A stretch of DNA of 64,000 nt, from positions 26,479-90,478 of the forward strand of contig CAKPXF010000007.1 in the NCBI GenBank assembly GCA_934201705.1, written 5' to 3'. A model generated the notes under the pieces. That model was not told the DNA's origin. It made no database searches and saw nothing but the letters and a program-made list of their open reading frames with translations. This DNA comes from an uncultured Bacilli bacterium. GTDB lineage: Bacteria > Bacillota_I > Bacilli_A > RFN20 > CAG-631. How positions within the stretch are numbered: the first letter of the stretch is position 1; the number at the start of each line of letters is the position of its first letter. Below are positions 8,273-16,941 of this stretch, piece by piece. Position numbers and translations under genes: made by a program.

Positions 8273-9404
8273 TTTTCAAACCGCAACATTATTAAAAAAA
8301 TTAAGAAATGATTATAATTATACAATTCAAAAAATAGCTAACTTACTTGGAGTTAGTAAAGCGGCTGTAAGTAAATGGGAAAATGGATATGATATAACAA
8401 CAGAACATTTATATGAATTATCTAAATTATATAATGTATCTTTTTCAGAATTATATTATGGAAAACTAAACAGTGAAGGTAATGATGATTATTGGAGACG
8501 TAATTACGATTTATCTAATTTTGAATTAGAAGAAGATATTAATACAAAGAATGTAGATAATCTTAAAAATCTATTTGATCACTGCAATATGGTGAAAAAT
8601 AGATTCTATAAACTTCTTCCAAAATGGGCAAAAGAAGAATTAAATGCTAATGAAGTTGAAGAATTTAAATTTATAAAACAATATTTTAAATTTGATATTA
8701 ATTATTATGCATATGTTAAATATGGCCCTAGACATCTAGCTTTTGCTCAGGATAAAGAAGAAAAAGAATTTATTGTTGAGACTATCGAGAAAATTAAGAA
8801 TTTTGATAAAGATTCATATATGTGGGAATTAACCAAATTATATAATTTCACATACGATTATAAATCAGATGACATTTGTAATAGTAGAAGTTTAAAAGCA
8901 TTAGAATATATGTTATCATCATTCTCACAAATAGAAAAAGATTCTATTCTTTATGCTAATCTTCATATTAAAGAAGAAATTGAAGAGGATAATACCGCTA
9001 TATTTATGGGTAAGTCTAAGAAAATAGTGGAACGAGATAGTACAGTTGACGAAATAGAACAAATACCTTACTTTAAAACTATGATTAATTCAGGAGCACA
9101 TAAACTTTATAGTCATAAAACTTCACATGGCTGGTGGGATAAAGAAATGTTTGGTGCGATTGAAGGAAAAGCTATTGAAATAGATGATAGTATTTATGAT
9201 AAATACCAATTTTATAATTTTGGTGGTGAAACAAGTATTCCTGTCTTAAATAATTGGAAATTATTTTCTTACAATGATTATTTAGAATTTATTGATGAAG
9301 CTGGTACCGAGCAACTTAGAGATATAGTTAATTTAAAGGATTCTAACCCTCTTAAATATTATGAAAACATGATTGAAAGGGAGTATGCTAATGCTAAAAG
9401 ATAA
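8265..9404 (+). CDS. XRE-type HTH protein, tandem paralogue 2
   Basis: 379 residues, ATG after GGAGG, overlapping the upstream stop by 8 bp. A canonical XRE HTH spans residues 8-62 (YTIQKIANLLGVSKAAVSKW). The central region matches the preceding protein in spacing and key residues, indicating an old tandem duplication. The C-terminal 120 residues (SHKTSHGWWDKEMFG..., YDKYQFYNFGGE) are unlike the first copy. The 3' end abuts the truncated recombinase remnant about 10 bp downstream, which marks an island junction. It is a probable DNA-binding regulator. Confidence 0.8.
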   Translation: MSDFQTATLLKKLRNDYNYTIQKIANLLGVSKAAVSKWENGYDITTEHLYELSKLYNVSFSELYYGKLNSEGNDDYWRRNYDLSNFELEEDINTKNVDNLKNLFDHCNMVKNRFYKLLPKWAKEELNANEVEEFKFIKQYFKFDINYYAYVKYGPRHLAFAQDKEEKEFIVETIEKIKNFDKDSYMWELTKLYNFTYDYKSDDICNSRSLKALEYMLSSFSQIEKDSILYANLHIKEEIEEDNTAIFMGKSKKIVERDSTVDEIEQIPYFKTMINSGAHKLYSHKTSHGWWDKEMFGAIEGKAIEIDDSIYDKYQFYNFGGETSIPVLNNWKLFSYNDYLEFIDEAGTEQLRDIVNLKDSNPLKYYENMIEREYANAKR

Positions 9405-9414
9405 ATTTAAGTTA

Positions 9415-10208
9415 TTAAAACTTTTTGATTGGAAATTTCTTTTGTAATATTGCGTCTCCACAATATTTTTCATTAGTAAGAATGGAATTTATAACAGCAT
9501 AAGTCCATTTTTAGAACCTAGAGGTGTTAAGATATTATGATTTTCTAGATAAACTTGTAATTGATGATTATTTAAACCTTCTAAAAATAATCGATAAATC
9601 ATTTTTACAAGTTTAGCTTGTTCTTTATCAATTACAATTTTACCAGTTGATGTTTTCTTGAATCCTAATAAATGTTCAGTATGCATTGTGAATTTACCAT
9701 GTTTATATCCATTTCTAATAGACCATTTAATATTATCAGATATAGACTTAGATTCTTCTTGAGCGAAAGATCAGAAGAGTGTAAGCATGAATGCACCTTT
9801 AGGATCCATACTATCAATGTTTTCTTTCTCAAAGAATACAGGTACGCCTTTTAATTTTAAATCTCTTGTCGTTTGAAGAGCATCAATTGTATTTCTAGCA
9901 AATCTAGATACTGATTTAACTAATATAACATCTATCTTTCCATCAAGTGCATCAGCTATCATTTGGTTAAATCCTTTTCTACGTTTTAAAGAAGTACCGG
10001 TAATTCCTTCGTCATAATAAATATTTACAAGTTCCCAATCAGGATTAGATTTAATATAATTTTCATAATAATCTCTTTGAACCTGCAAAGAATGAAGCTG
10101 CTCATCTTGTTCAGTAGATACTCTTGCGTATGCTGCGACTCGCTTTTTGGAAGAAGCATTTTCAATTTTTTTCTTTATTGGAGTAATTTCTTTAATTATT
10201 TTTTTCAT
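9415..10208 (-). pseudogene. Large serine recombinase, decayed
   Basis: The N-terminal resolvase domain is intact (AAYARVSTEQDEQLHSLQ, with the nucleophile Ser in ARVST; DALDGKIDVILVKSVSRFAR). It starts at ATG 10208 behind GGAGG. The frame then meets an in-frame TGA after FMLTLF, where family members normally read on into Ser/Ala-rich sequence; it continues open as SFAQEESKSISDNIKWSIRN. A second lesion, one A lost in the run near 9500, shifts the frame before WTYAVINSILTNEKYCGDAI. The gene then ends at 9415, about half the length of a normal large serine recombinase. It has three independent lesions and is surely inactive. It marks past site-specific integration. Confidence 0.85.
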
Positions 10209-10371
10209 CGATTTCCTCCAACACACTAATTATAGGTTTATATTTTTTAATGAGCTTTTTCTTAAATGATATAAGTTCATCTTTTGTTATAAATTTATCT
10301 TCAAGTAATTTATTTAGAAGAAGACATGCAAATCTATATTTTATTTCACCTTCAATTTGCTTATGAAGCAT
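10192..10371 (-). CDS. Small SHOCT-like leader protein of the recombinase operon
   Basis: 59 residues, ATG at 10371 behind TAAGGAGG. The sequence MLHKQIEGEIKYRFACLLLN, then KLLEDKFITKDELISFKKKL, matches the pattern of short proteins that often precede serine recombinases in Firmicutes, with a C-terminal short helical hairpin like SHOCT. Its end overlaps the recombinase start. A truncated copy of this 5' region occurs again at 15493-15602. Confidence 0.6.
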   Translation of the reverse strand: MLHKQIEGEIKYRFACLLLNKLLEDKFITKDELISFKKKLIKKYKPIISVLEEIDEKNN

Positions 10372-10445
10372 AATAAAACCTCCTTAAAGCTGTGTCTATC
10401 TATCACTCTAAAGAGGCTTAAAGTTAAGTTGTATTTAAAATGATA
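10342..10445 (-). repeat. Recombinase leader region, copy 1
   Basis: This holds the start of the 59-aa gene, its AAGGAGG site and the upstream segment with GTGATAGATAGACAC and CTTTAAGCCTCTTTA. It is repeated with modest divergence at 15493-15602. Confidence 0.75.
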
Positions 10446-10493
10446 AGTTACTATTTTTTCTGTATATTAAAACTATTTTAACCCAATTAAAAA

Positions 10494-10557
10494 ATAAAAA
10501 TATCGTCAAGAAAACTTACCAAAAGTATCGATATTTTAGCCTTAATATGGTATACTA
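10494..10557 (+). promoter_or_regulatory. Promoter and possible operator of the AlbA_2 regulator
   Basis: AAAATATCG and CGATATTTT form a 9-bp inverted repeat, about 10495 to 10536, just upstream of an extended -10 element TGGTATACT. The start codon lies about 30 bp downstream. The repeat is well placed for autoregulation, which is inferred. Confidence 0.5.
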
Positions 10558-10584
10558 TTGGTATCTTTGGAAGGTGGTGTTAAA

Positions 10585-11988
10585 TTGAAAATAGATAATG
10601 TAATTATCGAAGCTTCTTTAACTGAACTTAAAGTTGACTTGGAAACTGAAAAACCAGCACATTGGCTTAAAACTTTAGTTGCATTTGCTAATTCAAATGG
10701 TGGTTCGATGTATTTTGGAGTTAATGATAATGCTGAATTAATTGGTTTGAAAAATGCTCAAGATATTGCAGAAAAGATTACAGACTTTATTGATAAAAGA
10801 ATAACACCTTCACTGCCTTATGAATTAATTCCTTATTCTAAAGATAAATTAGATTATATTGAAATCAAAGTATCAAAAGGTAATGCCACACCATATTATT
10901 ATTTTCATGAAAAGACAAGAGAAGTATATGTAAGAAAAGGTAGTTCAACTGTACTTGCTACTAATCAAGAAATAGTAAATTTAGTTCTTAGAGGTGCTAA
11001 TCTTACATATGATAGAGTAGTGACTAATATAAAGCAAACAGAAAAGTCATTTACTGTATTTGAAGCAACTTGGTATGATAGAACACATACAAAATTTACT
11101 AAAGAAGATTATATCTCTTTAGGCCTTTCTAATGACGAAGGATTTTTAACTAATGCAGGTGTTTTAATAGCAGATCAAAATACATATTTACATAATAGAT
11201 TATTTTGTACTAGATGGAACGGATTAACTAAAACTGGTTTAGATGAAGCAAGAGACGATAGAGAAATTGAAGGAAGTATTGTTAATCAGTTAATAAGAGC
11301 TTTAGATTTCTTTGAAGCGAACACTCATAAAAGATGGCATAAAGAATCAACAGGAAGAGTGGAAGAACCTGATTATGATATATTAGCCATTCAAGAGGCA
11401 CTAGTTAATGCGATAATTCATCGTGATTATACAGAACTTGGTAGTGAAGTTTGTCTTGATATTTATGATGATAGGATTGAAATATCATCTCCGGGTATTG
11501 CTTATGATAATCAAAACATACCAAAGAATGTTGATTTTATAGTTAAATCAAAAAGAAGAAATCCAATCTTAGCTGATGTATTTTCAAGAATGCATTATAT
11601 GGATAGAAGAGGATCTGGCTTAAAGAAAATAACTGATGAAACCGGAAGATTATTCAACGATGAAAGTTACCATGTTGAATACTACAATAACAATGGATTC
11701 TTTATGGTAACAATTTACAATGCAAATTATGGTAAAGTCATAGATGAATCACAGATAAATCACAGAAGCACAGAAGAATCACAAAAGGGTAAAATTGAAT
11801 TATCTACTCTTGCAATGTCTATTTTGAACGAAATAAAAGCTAACAATAGTATAAAAACTACTGAAATAGCAGACAGACTTAATATTGCTAGGGAAACTGT
11901 TTCCCGTAATATTGCTAAATTAAAAAAATGCGGTTATATTACAAGAGTTGGTTCAGATAAATTTGGACACTGGAAAGTAAAAGAATAA
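10585..11988 (+). CDS. AlbA_2/Schlafen-type domain, HATPase-like, winged-helix regulator
   Basis: 467 residues from TTG 10585, preceded by AAGGTGGTG. Domain order: AlbA_2 (about 15-125; ESxELK-like start TELKVDL, VAFANSNGGSMYFGV), a HATPase_c_4-like region (about 255-375; AIQEALVNAIIHRDY, RRNPILADVFSRM, DRRGSGLKKI), and a C-terminal winged helix (TTEIADRLNIARETVSRNIA). This is a common prokaryotic transcription-regulator architecture, often in accessory and defence regions. Divergently placed from the recombinase remnant, and followed by a strong terminator. The ligand is unknown. Confidence 0.9.
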   Translation: MKIDNVIIEASLTELKVDLETEKPAHWLKTLVAFANSNGGSMYFGVNDNAELIGLKNAQDIAEKITDFIDKRITPSLPYELIPYSKDKLDYIEIKVSKGNATPYYYFHEKTREVYVRKGSSTVLATNQEIVNLVLRGANLTYDRVVTNIKQTEKSFTVFEATWYDRTHTKFTKEDYISLGLSNDEGFLTNAGVLIADQNTYLHNRLFCTRWNGLTKTGLDEARDDREIEGSIVNQLIRALDFFEANTHKRWHKESTGRVEEPDYDILAIQEALVNAIIHRDYTELGSEVCLDIYDDRIEISSPGIAYDNQNIPKNVDFIVKSKRRNPILADVFSRMHYMDRRGSGLKKITDETGRLFNDESYHVEYYNNNGFFMVTIYNANYGKVIDESQINHRSTEESQKGKIELSTLAMSILNEIKANNSIKTTEIADRLNIARETVSRNIAKLKKCGYITRVGSDKFGHWKVKE

Positions 11989-11995
11989 TAAAATG

Positions 11996-12028
11996 TAAGC
12001 ATCTATCTAAAAATGGTAGATGCTTTTA
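11996..12028 (+). terminator. Rho-independent terminator of the AlbA_2 gene
   Basis: AAGCATCTA and TAGATGCTT pair perfectly and are followed by TTTAAT. This separates the regulator gene from repeat copy B, which therefore is not merely its 3' UTR. Confidence 0.75.
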
Positions 12029-12035
12029 ATATATC

Positions 12036-12156
12036 TGTCACATCTGTCACGCCAGTCATGTGTCACTAAGTGTATATACCAATAAATAATGGCTAGATGG
12101 TGCACTTTCGTCTATAGGAGGGTGCATTGTATTAACAATACTTACCTTACACATAT
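12036..12156 (+). repeat. Intergenic repeat GTCAC/GGTGCA, copy B
   Basis: This copy has the clearest iterations: TGTCACATCTGTCACGCCAG, then TCATGTGTCAC. Two GGTGCA boxes (GGTGCACTTTCG, GGTGCATTG) and TATTAACAATACTTACC follow. It is aligned with copies at 5459 and 16942 and is followed by a terminator. Confidence 0.8.
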
Positions 12157-12165
12157 AAGAAAAAC

Positions 12166-12200
12166 CAGATTGATACAATGTGTCAGTCTGTTTTTTTGTT
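12166..12200 (+). terminator. Rho-independent terminator after repeat B
   Basis: CAGATTGATACA pairs with TGTCAGTCTG, with one bulge, and is followed by TTTTTTTG. The stem sequence differs from that after copy A while its position is conserved. The rest of the gap to 12464 is AT-rich and shows no further element I can support. Confidence 0.65.
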
Positions 12201-12464
12201 TCATATTTGTACATATCATTATATTTTTTATCATTTTAGGATCTAGAATTGAATTATAGCATCATTTTTGGAACCAATTCTGTTAAATAGTGGTGTAATA
12301 TTGCTAAAAAATTCTTAATTATGATATAATTCAATTAAATTCAACCAATGGTAGAGTTCAAAATCAACTATCGTTAGATTTTTTTATATAGGTAGAAAAA
12401 CGCTAGGTAGGTGTTTTGAATTGATTATTTTATAATATAGGTGTAAGGAAGGAAACTAAAAAAT

Positions 12465-14684
12465 ATGGAAACTTTAAACACAAGAATTAAAGAATTGAGA
12501 AAAGAAAAAGGACTTACACAATTACAACTTGCTGAATTATTAAATGTTACAGACAAGGCGGTAAGTAAGTGGGAAGTTGGCGAAGCAAACCCTGATATTA
12601 TCTTATTACCTAAAATATCTGAAATTTTTGGAGTTACTTTGGATTATTTATTAACAGGTAAGAAAGAAGAAGATAGAATATCTCTCGATGACATGGATTT
12701 AGAAAAACGAATGCACTATTTAATTAAAAAGGATGATGTAGAGAATTTTGTTAAATTTGGATACACAAAGCCAGCCAACTATGGTAGCCATCGAAATAAT
12801 AGTATATTTTCTGGTAATCCAATTAGATATGGTCAATCTGAACTCAAACCAATCAATATTAGCGTTTGGAAGGAAATATTAGATGCAAGTGCAAATAAGA
12901 TTTTTAGTAAATGTTGTGATTCATTATTAGAAGAAACTAAGGATGATATTAGTGTTGCAGTTTTAATGACCGAAATCTTAGATAGTGTAATTAAAAAATG
13001 TGTAGATTTAGATAGAGATGACTTTTTAAAAGCCTTGGGAGTAAAGTATTTCTATATCGGTACTAATGAAAACCAAAGATTAGATCAAAGGGTCACTTAC
13101 TATCTACCAATAGTATATGAACAAAAATACGAAAAGCAAAAAACATTCGCTATAACTGAAGATACATTATCATACTTCTTTAAAAAAGCTGATGAGTCAC
13201 CTAAAGCATTTAAATATCTTACTGACATAGAATTAAAATCTAAAATTGTGAATTCTCAAAGAGGAAGGACGTTTAGAGGAAGAGAGTATTTTACCTGCAC
13301 AAATATGTTTAATGACATTCTTATTAATGCAATAAATGTTGGAAAATATAATATTGTTGAACAGCATCTTGAAACTTTTAAAAATGAAGTAGATAGTTTT
13401 GAAATGGATAGAGATACATTTTATATTTATTCTGATTCATATGTATATAGTGAGTGGTCAATTTTTGCGAGATTTATAGATTTTTCAAAAGATGTTGTTG
13501 ATGCCTTAATTAAGAAAGGAAAAATAGAATTAGCAAAAGAAATAGTACAACATAATAAGGTTGTCTTAGAAAAGGCTAATAAACTAAGATCATCTTACGT
13601 TAAGAATACAGGTTCTATTTATGTAGTCACTGAATCAGAAATTGATAGATTGGCAAATTTAAATAGAACTGATTTAAATGAAGATGACAAGTTTAAACTT
13701 CAAGCAGTAAAAAACCATATTATTGTACCAAGCGTATTAATGAATTCGAGAAATCTTAAATTAGTTAGAGAAATTTTGGATAACAATTATTATCACTATT
13801 ATGAGTTTGTTTATGATTCATTAGTAAATAAAAACGTTAAAGAACTATTCAAATTTTTCATAGATAATAATCTTACACACTTAGCTAGATCTTTGATGAT
13901 GGGTGAAAAAGAATATCCTGAAATTTTATCACATGCGTGGGGAGTTTTTTCAAGTGCACAAGGATATTCTGGATATGAAGAATATAAGACATTAATAGAA
14001 TCACAAAATAAGATTGGGTTAGAACTAGACCCAAGAAATTCTTCAAGAAATGATTTCCGATTTGTAGGAAATAAAAAAGAAATTCCTTATAAGCAAAAAT
14101 TTACCAGACAGTTTGGCGATATTGATAATTTTAGAAATGAATTAGGAGATAATCCTATTATTAATCGAATTAAGGAACTTAAAGAAGACATTTATAATTA
14201 TGTAGTAAATGCTATTGCAACTGAAAAAAAGGCTAAAGAAGAAGAGATTGCTAGAGAAAAAGTTGCTAAAGGATTAACAAAAGCATATTTTGAAGAGTTA
14301 CTTACAAATGGTGAAAATGAGTTATATATTATAAAACTTTGTGCCCTTCAAGATGCAATCTTTATGTATGACTACCATTATGAAGGCAAAGATTATTCAG
14401 AAAGATTAAATGCACATTTTAATAGATTAGAAGATGATGCTCCAAAGTCAAGGCAATGTGATGACGGCTGGGGCTATATGGTTGATGATATTGATTGGGA
14501 AAGAAATGAAGTAATACCAGCAAGAGAAAGAATCTCACATTTAAGAGATTTATTCTATAGACTTAGAGTATCAAGAAATAATATATCTCATCCTAAGAAG
14601 GAAAATGTTAAGGAATTAGCAAATGAAGAATTAATCGAATGCTTAGAATACGTGTTTTCGATTAACCATAAAGTGGAGGATTAA
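12465..14684 (+). CDS. HTH-HEPN protein, large multidomain putative toxin or sensor
   Basis: 739 residues behind AAGGAAGG. N-terminal XRE HTH at residues 7-62 (LTQLQLAELLNVTDKAVSKW). A long helical region of about 550 residues has no known family. The last 70 residues hold FYRLRVSRNNISHPKKE, whose RNNISH fits the R-N-x3-H catalytic signature of HEPN ribonucleases. The motif is intact here. The downstream gene overlaps by one base (TAATG), making a two-gene unit. Regulation by its own HTH is plausible. A HEPN RNase controlled by the large middle region fits an abortive-infection module; that role is inference. Confidence 0.75.
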   Translation: METLNTRIKELRKEKGLTQLQLAELLNVTDKAVSKWEVGEANPDIILLPKISEIFGVTLDYLLTGKKEEDRISLDDMDLEKRMHYLIKKDDVENFVKFGYTKPANYGSHRNNSIFSGNPIRYGQSELKPINISVWKEILDASANKIFSKCCDSLLEETKDDISVAVLMTEILDSVIKKCVDLDRDDFLKALGVKYFYIGTNENQRLDQRVTYYLPIVYEQKYEKQKTFAITEDTLSYFFKKADESPKAFKYLTDIELKSKIVNSQRGRTFRGREYFTCTNMFNDILINAINVGKYNIVEQHLETFKNEVDSFEMDRDTFYIYSDSYVYSEWSIFARFIDFSKDVVDALIKKGKIELAKEIVQHNKVVLEKANKLRSSYVKNTGSIYVVTESEIDRLANLNRTDLNEDDKFKLQAVKNHIIVPSVLMNSRNLKLVREILDNNYYHYYEFVYDSLVNKNVKELFKFFIDNNLTHLARSLMMGEKEYPEILSHAWGVFSSAQGYSGYEEYKTLIESQNKIGLELDPRNSSRNDFRFVGNKKEIPYKQKFTRQFGDIDNFRNELGDNPIINRIKELKEDIYNYVVNAIATEKKAKEEEIAREKVAKGLTKAYFEELLTNGENELYIIKLCALQDAIFMYDYHYEGKDYSERLNAHFNRLEDDAPKSRQCDDGWGYMVDDIDWERNEVIPARERISHLRDLFYRLRVSRNNISHPKKENVKELANEELIECLEYVFSINHKVED

Positions 14685-15451
14685 TGAGTATGAATAAATA
14701 TCAAGAATTTGCATTAGTGAATGCTGGTTATGGAGTTTGGAAGGATGACTCATTTAGTTCAGAAACAAGAGTTGATTCAAAAAATGAAAATTGGTCATGC
14801 ATTTTAGAAACAGATGGGAAAATCATCGTTAAACAAGATGATAATTATAATATTACTAAGTATTTCATTAGATTTCAACCTACAATCGACAAGGCTATTG
14901 TAAATGGAAAAGATTATGTTCCTCAAATGATTGGAACCTCATCTTATCTGTCAGTGGTTATTCCTGTTGATTTTGAAAATCCAATCAAGGAAATAATCTT
15001 ATCATTTAATGGGGTTATTGAACCAATGACTATTCCTGTTGAATTCGTTGCAGCAGATAGAAAGATATTTGACGATAAAATGGAAAAAGAGAGACAAACC
15101 AATCTAGCACAATTAGCTTGTATTAAGGTTTCAACTAGCGACGATTTAGTTAATATTTATTTTCAACCATGCTCTGATAATTATGAAAAAACCATAATTG
15201 AATTATATCTAGCTAGCGGAACTTATTCAAAAATAGCACCTGGAGCATATCCTATAAATTTTGTTTTTCATTCACGACTATTAAGTGCTACACCAGTTCA
15301 AATGATTGGTAAGTTTAAAGTTGAAGATGGCATGATGTTTAAATCTATTACTGGACTTGCAAAGGGAGCGTATGGATTTAAACTTGCTCAATATGATGAC
15401 AAAGGGAACTTATTGTTTAAAACGGATTACCAATATTTTCAAATAGGTTAG
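14684..15451 (+). CDS. Beta-rich partner of the HTH-HEPN protein, unknown
   Basis: 255 residues, start codon overlapping the upstream stop, behind GGAGG. It is rich in predicted beta strands (WSCILETDGKIIVKQDD, YLSVVIPVDF, MIGKFKVEDGMMFKSITG) with no signal peptide, so it may be an intracellular beta-sandwich. The alternation suggests two similar halves (about 30-115 and 135-255). No catalytic motif seen. Tight coupling to the HEPN gene suggests an inhibitor, trigger sensor or accessory subunit. Unrecognised family. Confidence 0.7.
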   Translation: MSMNKYQEFALVNAGYGVWKDDSFSSETRVDSKNENWSCILETDGKIIVKQDDNYNITKYFIRFQPTIDKAIVNGKDYVPQMIGTSSYLSVVIPVDFENPIKEIILSFNGVIEPMTIPVEFVAADRKIFDDKMEKERQTNLAQLACIKVSTSDDLVNIYFQPCSDNYEKTIIELYLASGTYSKIAPGAYPINFVFHSRLLSATPVQMIGKFKVEDGMMFKSITGLAKGAYGFKLAQYDDKGNLLFKTDYQYFQIG

Positions 15452-15492
15452 TATACATGAAAAGTCAGTAGATTAGTCTATTGGTTTCTTTA

Positions 15493-15602
15493 AATATTTC
15501 ACCTTCAATTTGTTTATGGCTCATAATAAAGCCTCCTTAAATTCGTGTCTATCTATCACTATAAAGAGGCTTAAAGTCAAGTAATGTAAGTATAAATGAT
15601 AA
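15493..15602 (-). repeat. Recombinase leader region, copy 2 (truncated relic)
   Basis: Read on the minus strand, it has the same upstream block, TAAGGAGG site and start of a small protein (MSHKQIEGEI) as 10342-10445, then breaks off after about 12 codons near the end of the partner gene. No recombinase body follows. It is the scar of a second integrated element or of a rearrangement. Confidence 0.7.
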
Positions 15603-15809
15603 CAACTTGTACATCAAAAATGATAATTTTGGGGAGAAAAGCGCTAAGATGAGGAGAAAAATATTATCCTTTCTCTCATTTGTTATGTAGATTTACGAGA
15701 AAAATTATAAAAATTAGGGAATTTGTTTGTTGGTATAAATTTATTACAATAAAAAAATTCTAATACTAAAATTGATATGTTACCAAGTAAAAAAGCAGGT
15801 CAGTCATAT

Positions 15810-15859
15810 TGATTTTTGGGGTGCATTTTGATATAATTAACGTAGAAAAACACCCCAAA
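15810..15859 (+). promoter_or_regulatory. Promoter and inverted-repeat operator of the Fic gene
   Basis: -35 TTGATT (15810-15815) and -10 TATAAT (15833-15838) are 17 bp apart. TTTGGGGTG (15816-15824) lies in the spacer and its exact inverse CACCCCAAA (15851-15859) just before the AAAGGAG ribosome site. One arm between the promoter boxes suggests repressor binding. The GGGGTGCA core also occurs in the three intergenic repeats nearby. Confidence 0.65.
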
Positions 15860-15871
15860 GGAGATGCTGCT

Positions 15872-16810
15872 ATGGATAGACAATATTTGCAAATTCAAAC
15901 GTTGTTAGAACAAATGGCAGAAATTACTGCAAGATTAAATTTGATTCCTTATGATGGTTCAATTGAAATAAAAGATAGAGACGGTCAAAAATATATTTAT
16001 ATTAGAAAGCGGGTTCTAGGACGTAATACATCAACATATGTTGATTCGTATTCTGACGAATTGTTTGCTTCTATATCTAAATTATTAAAAGATGCTAAAG
16101 AATATAAAAAGAAAATAAGGAAAATAAATAATGAGCTAGCAAAATTAGGTTATAGTGGTCAAGAATTATCTTCTAGAGTATTATTAAATATCGATTTTGC
16201 TAGAGCTAATATGAAATCAAATATTTATGATCAAGCCATTCTTGAAGGCATAGCTACTACATTTCCAGATACCGAAACAATTATTGAAAATGGAAAGGTT
16301 ACTGGAATGACAGCAACTGATGTTCAAAAAATATTAAATTTAAAGCATGCTTGGGAATTTATTATGGATAAGGATGTCGTTGCATCCAAATCAAATTATT
16401 CGATATTGTGTTATATTGCTAGCCTTGTGAATGAAGGATTCTATACTTATGGCGGTAGAATTAGATGTATTCCAGTAACAATTGGAGGAACAAGTTATAT
16501 TCCGCCTACCCCTATAGAATTTGTTGTTAAAGAAAAAATAGAAGAAATATTGAATAAAAATGAAGAACCAGTTGATATAGCTATTGAACTGTGTTTGTAT
16601 TGTATGAAAACACAAATTTTTAATGACGGAAACAAAAGGGCTTCGGTAATTTTTGCAAATCATTTTTTAATTTCAAATGGTGAAGGATTATTAGTGATTC
16701 CAGAAAATAAAGTTCCAGAATTTAAAAAAATGTTGGTTGCCTATTATGAAGATAGAGATAATGGTGAAATATTAGAATTTATGAAAAAATATTGTTGGAA
16801 AAATTTTTGA
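15872..16810 (+). CDS. Fic/DOC-fold protein with Gln at the catalytic His position
   Basis: 312 residues from ATG 15872, behind AAAGGAGATG; an upstream in-frame ATG lacks a ribosome site and overlaps the promoter. An N-terminal coiled region (residues 1-115) precedes the Fic core. The signature reads TQIFNDGNKRASVIFANHF, which is HxFxDGNKR with Gln in place of the catalytic His. Fic proteins with this His normally transfer AMP or phosphate to protein targets; loss of His is expected to weaken or change chemistry. No clear inhibitory S/TxxxE[G/N] helix was recognised. It stands alone between a recombinase relic and repeat copy C. Confidence 0.8.
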   Translation: MDRQYLQIQTLLEQMAEITARLNLIPYDGSIEIKDRDGQKYIYIRKRVLGRNTSTYVDSYSDELFASISKLLKDAKEYKKKIRKINNELAKLGYSGQELSSRVLLNIDFARANMKSNIYDQAILEGIATTFPDTETIIENGKVTGMTATDVQKILNLKHAWEFIMDKDVVASKSNYSILCYIASLVNEGFYTYGGRIRCIPVTIGGTSYIPPTPIEFVVKEKIEEILNKNEEPVDIAIELCLYCMKTQIFNDGNKRASVIFANHFLISNGEGLLVIPENKVPEFKKMLVAYYEDRDNGEILEFMKKYCWKNF

Positions 16811-16852
16811 TAGGGTGCAAATAACTATTATTTGATAATAAAAGCACCCCAT
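16809..16852. promoter_or_regulatory. GGGTGC/GCACCC inverted repeat just after the Fic stop
   Basis: ATAGGGTGC and GCACCCCAT flank 25 bp, with 8 of 9 pairs matching. There is no U-tract, so it is not a typical terminator. It repeats the GGGTGC motif of the Fic operator, and may be a second binding site. Confidence 0.45.
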
Positions 16853-16941
16853 AAAGCATCAAGCCAAATTAATTTTGATGCATTGTATCAAAATTGTTTT
16901 AAAAAATTTTTATTGTATAAAATATGCATATCATACCTAAG

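Noticed and set aside
9415..10208. TGA read as Trp (Mollicutes-style code) to explain the recombinase stop
   Set aside because: Many genes here end properly on TGA, overlapping the next start, and Trp is TGG throughout. The recombinase also has a frameshift and truncation, so plain decay explains it.
15809..15871. Extended start of the Fic protein
   Set aside because: The upstream codons coincide with the promoter and operator, and ATG 15872 has the ribosome site.
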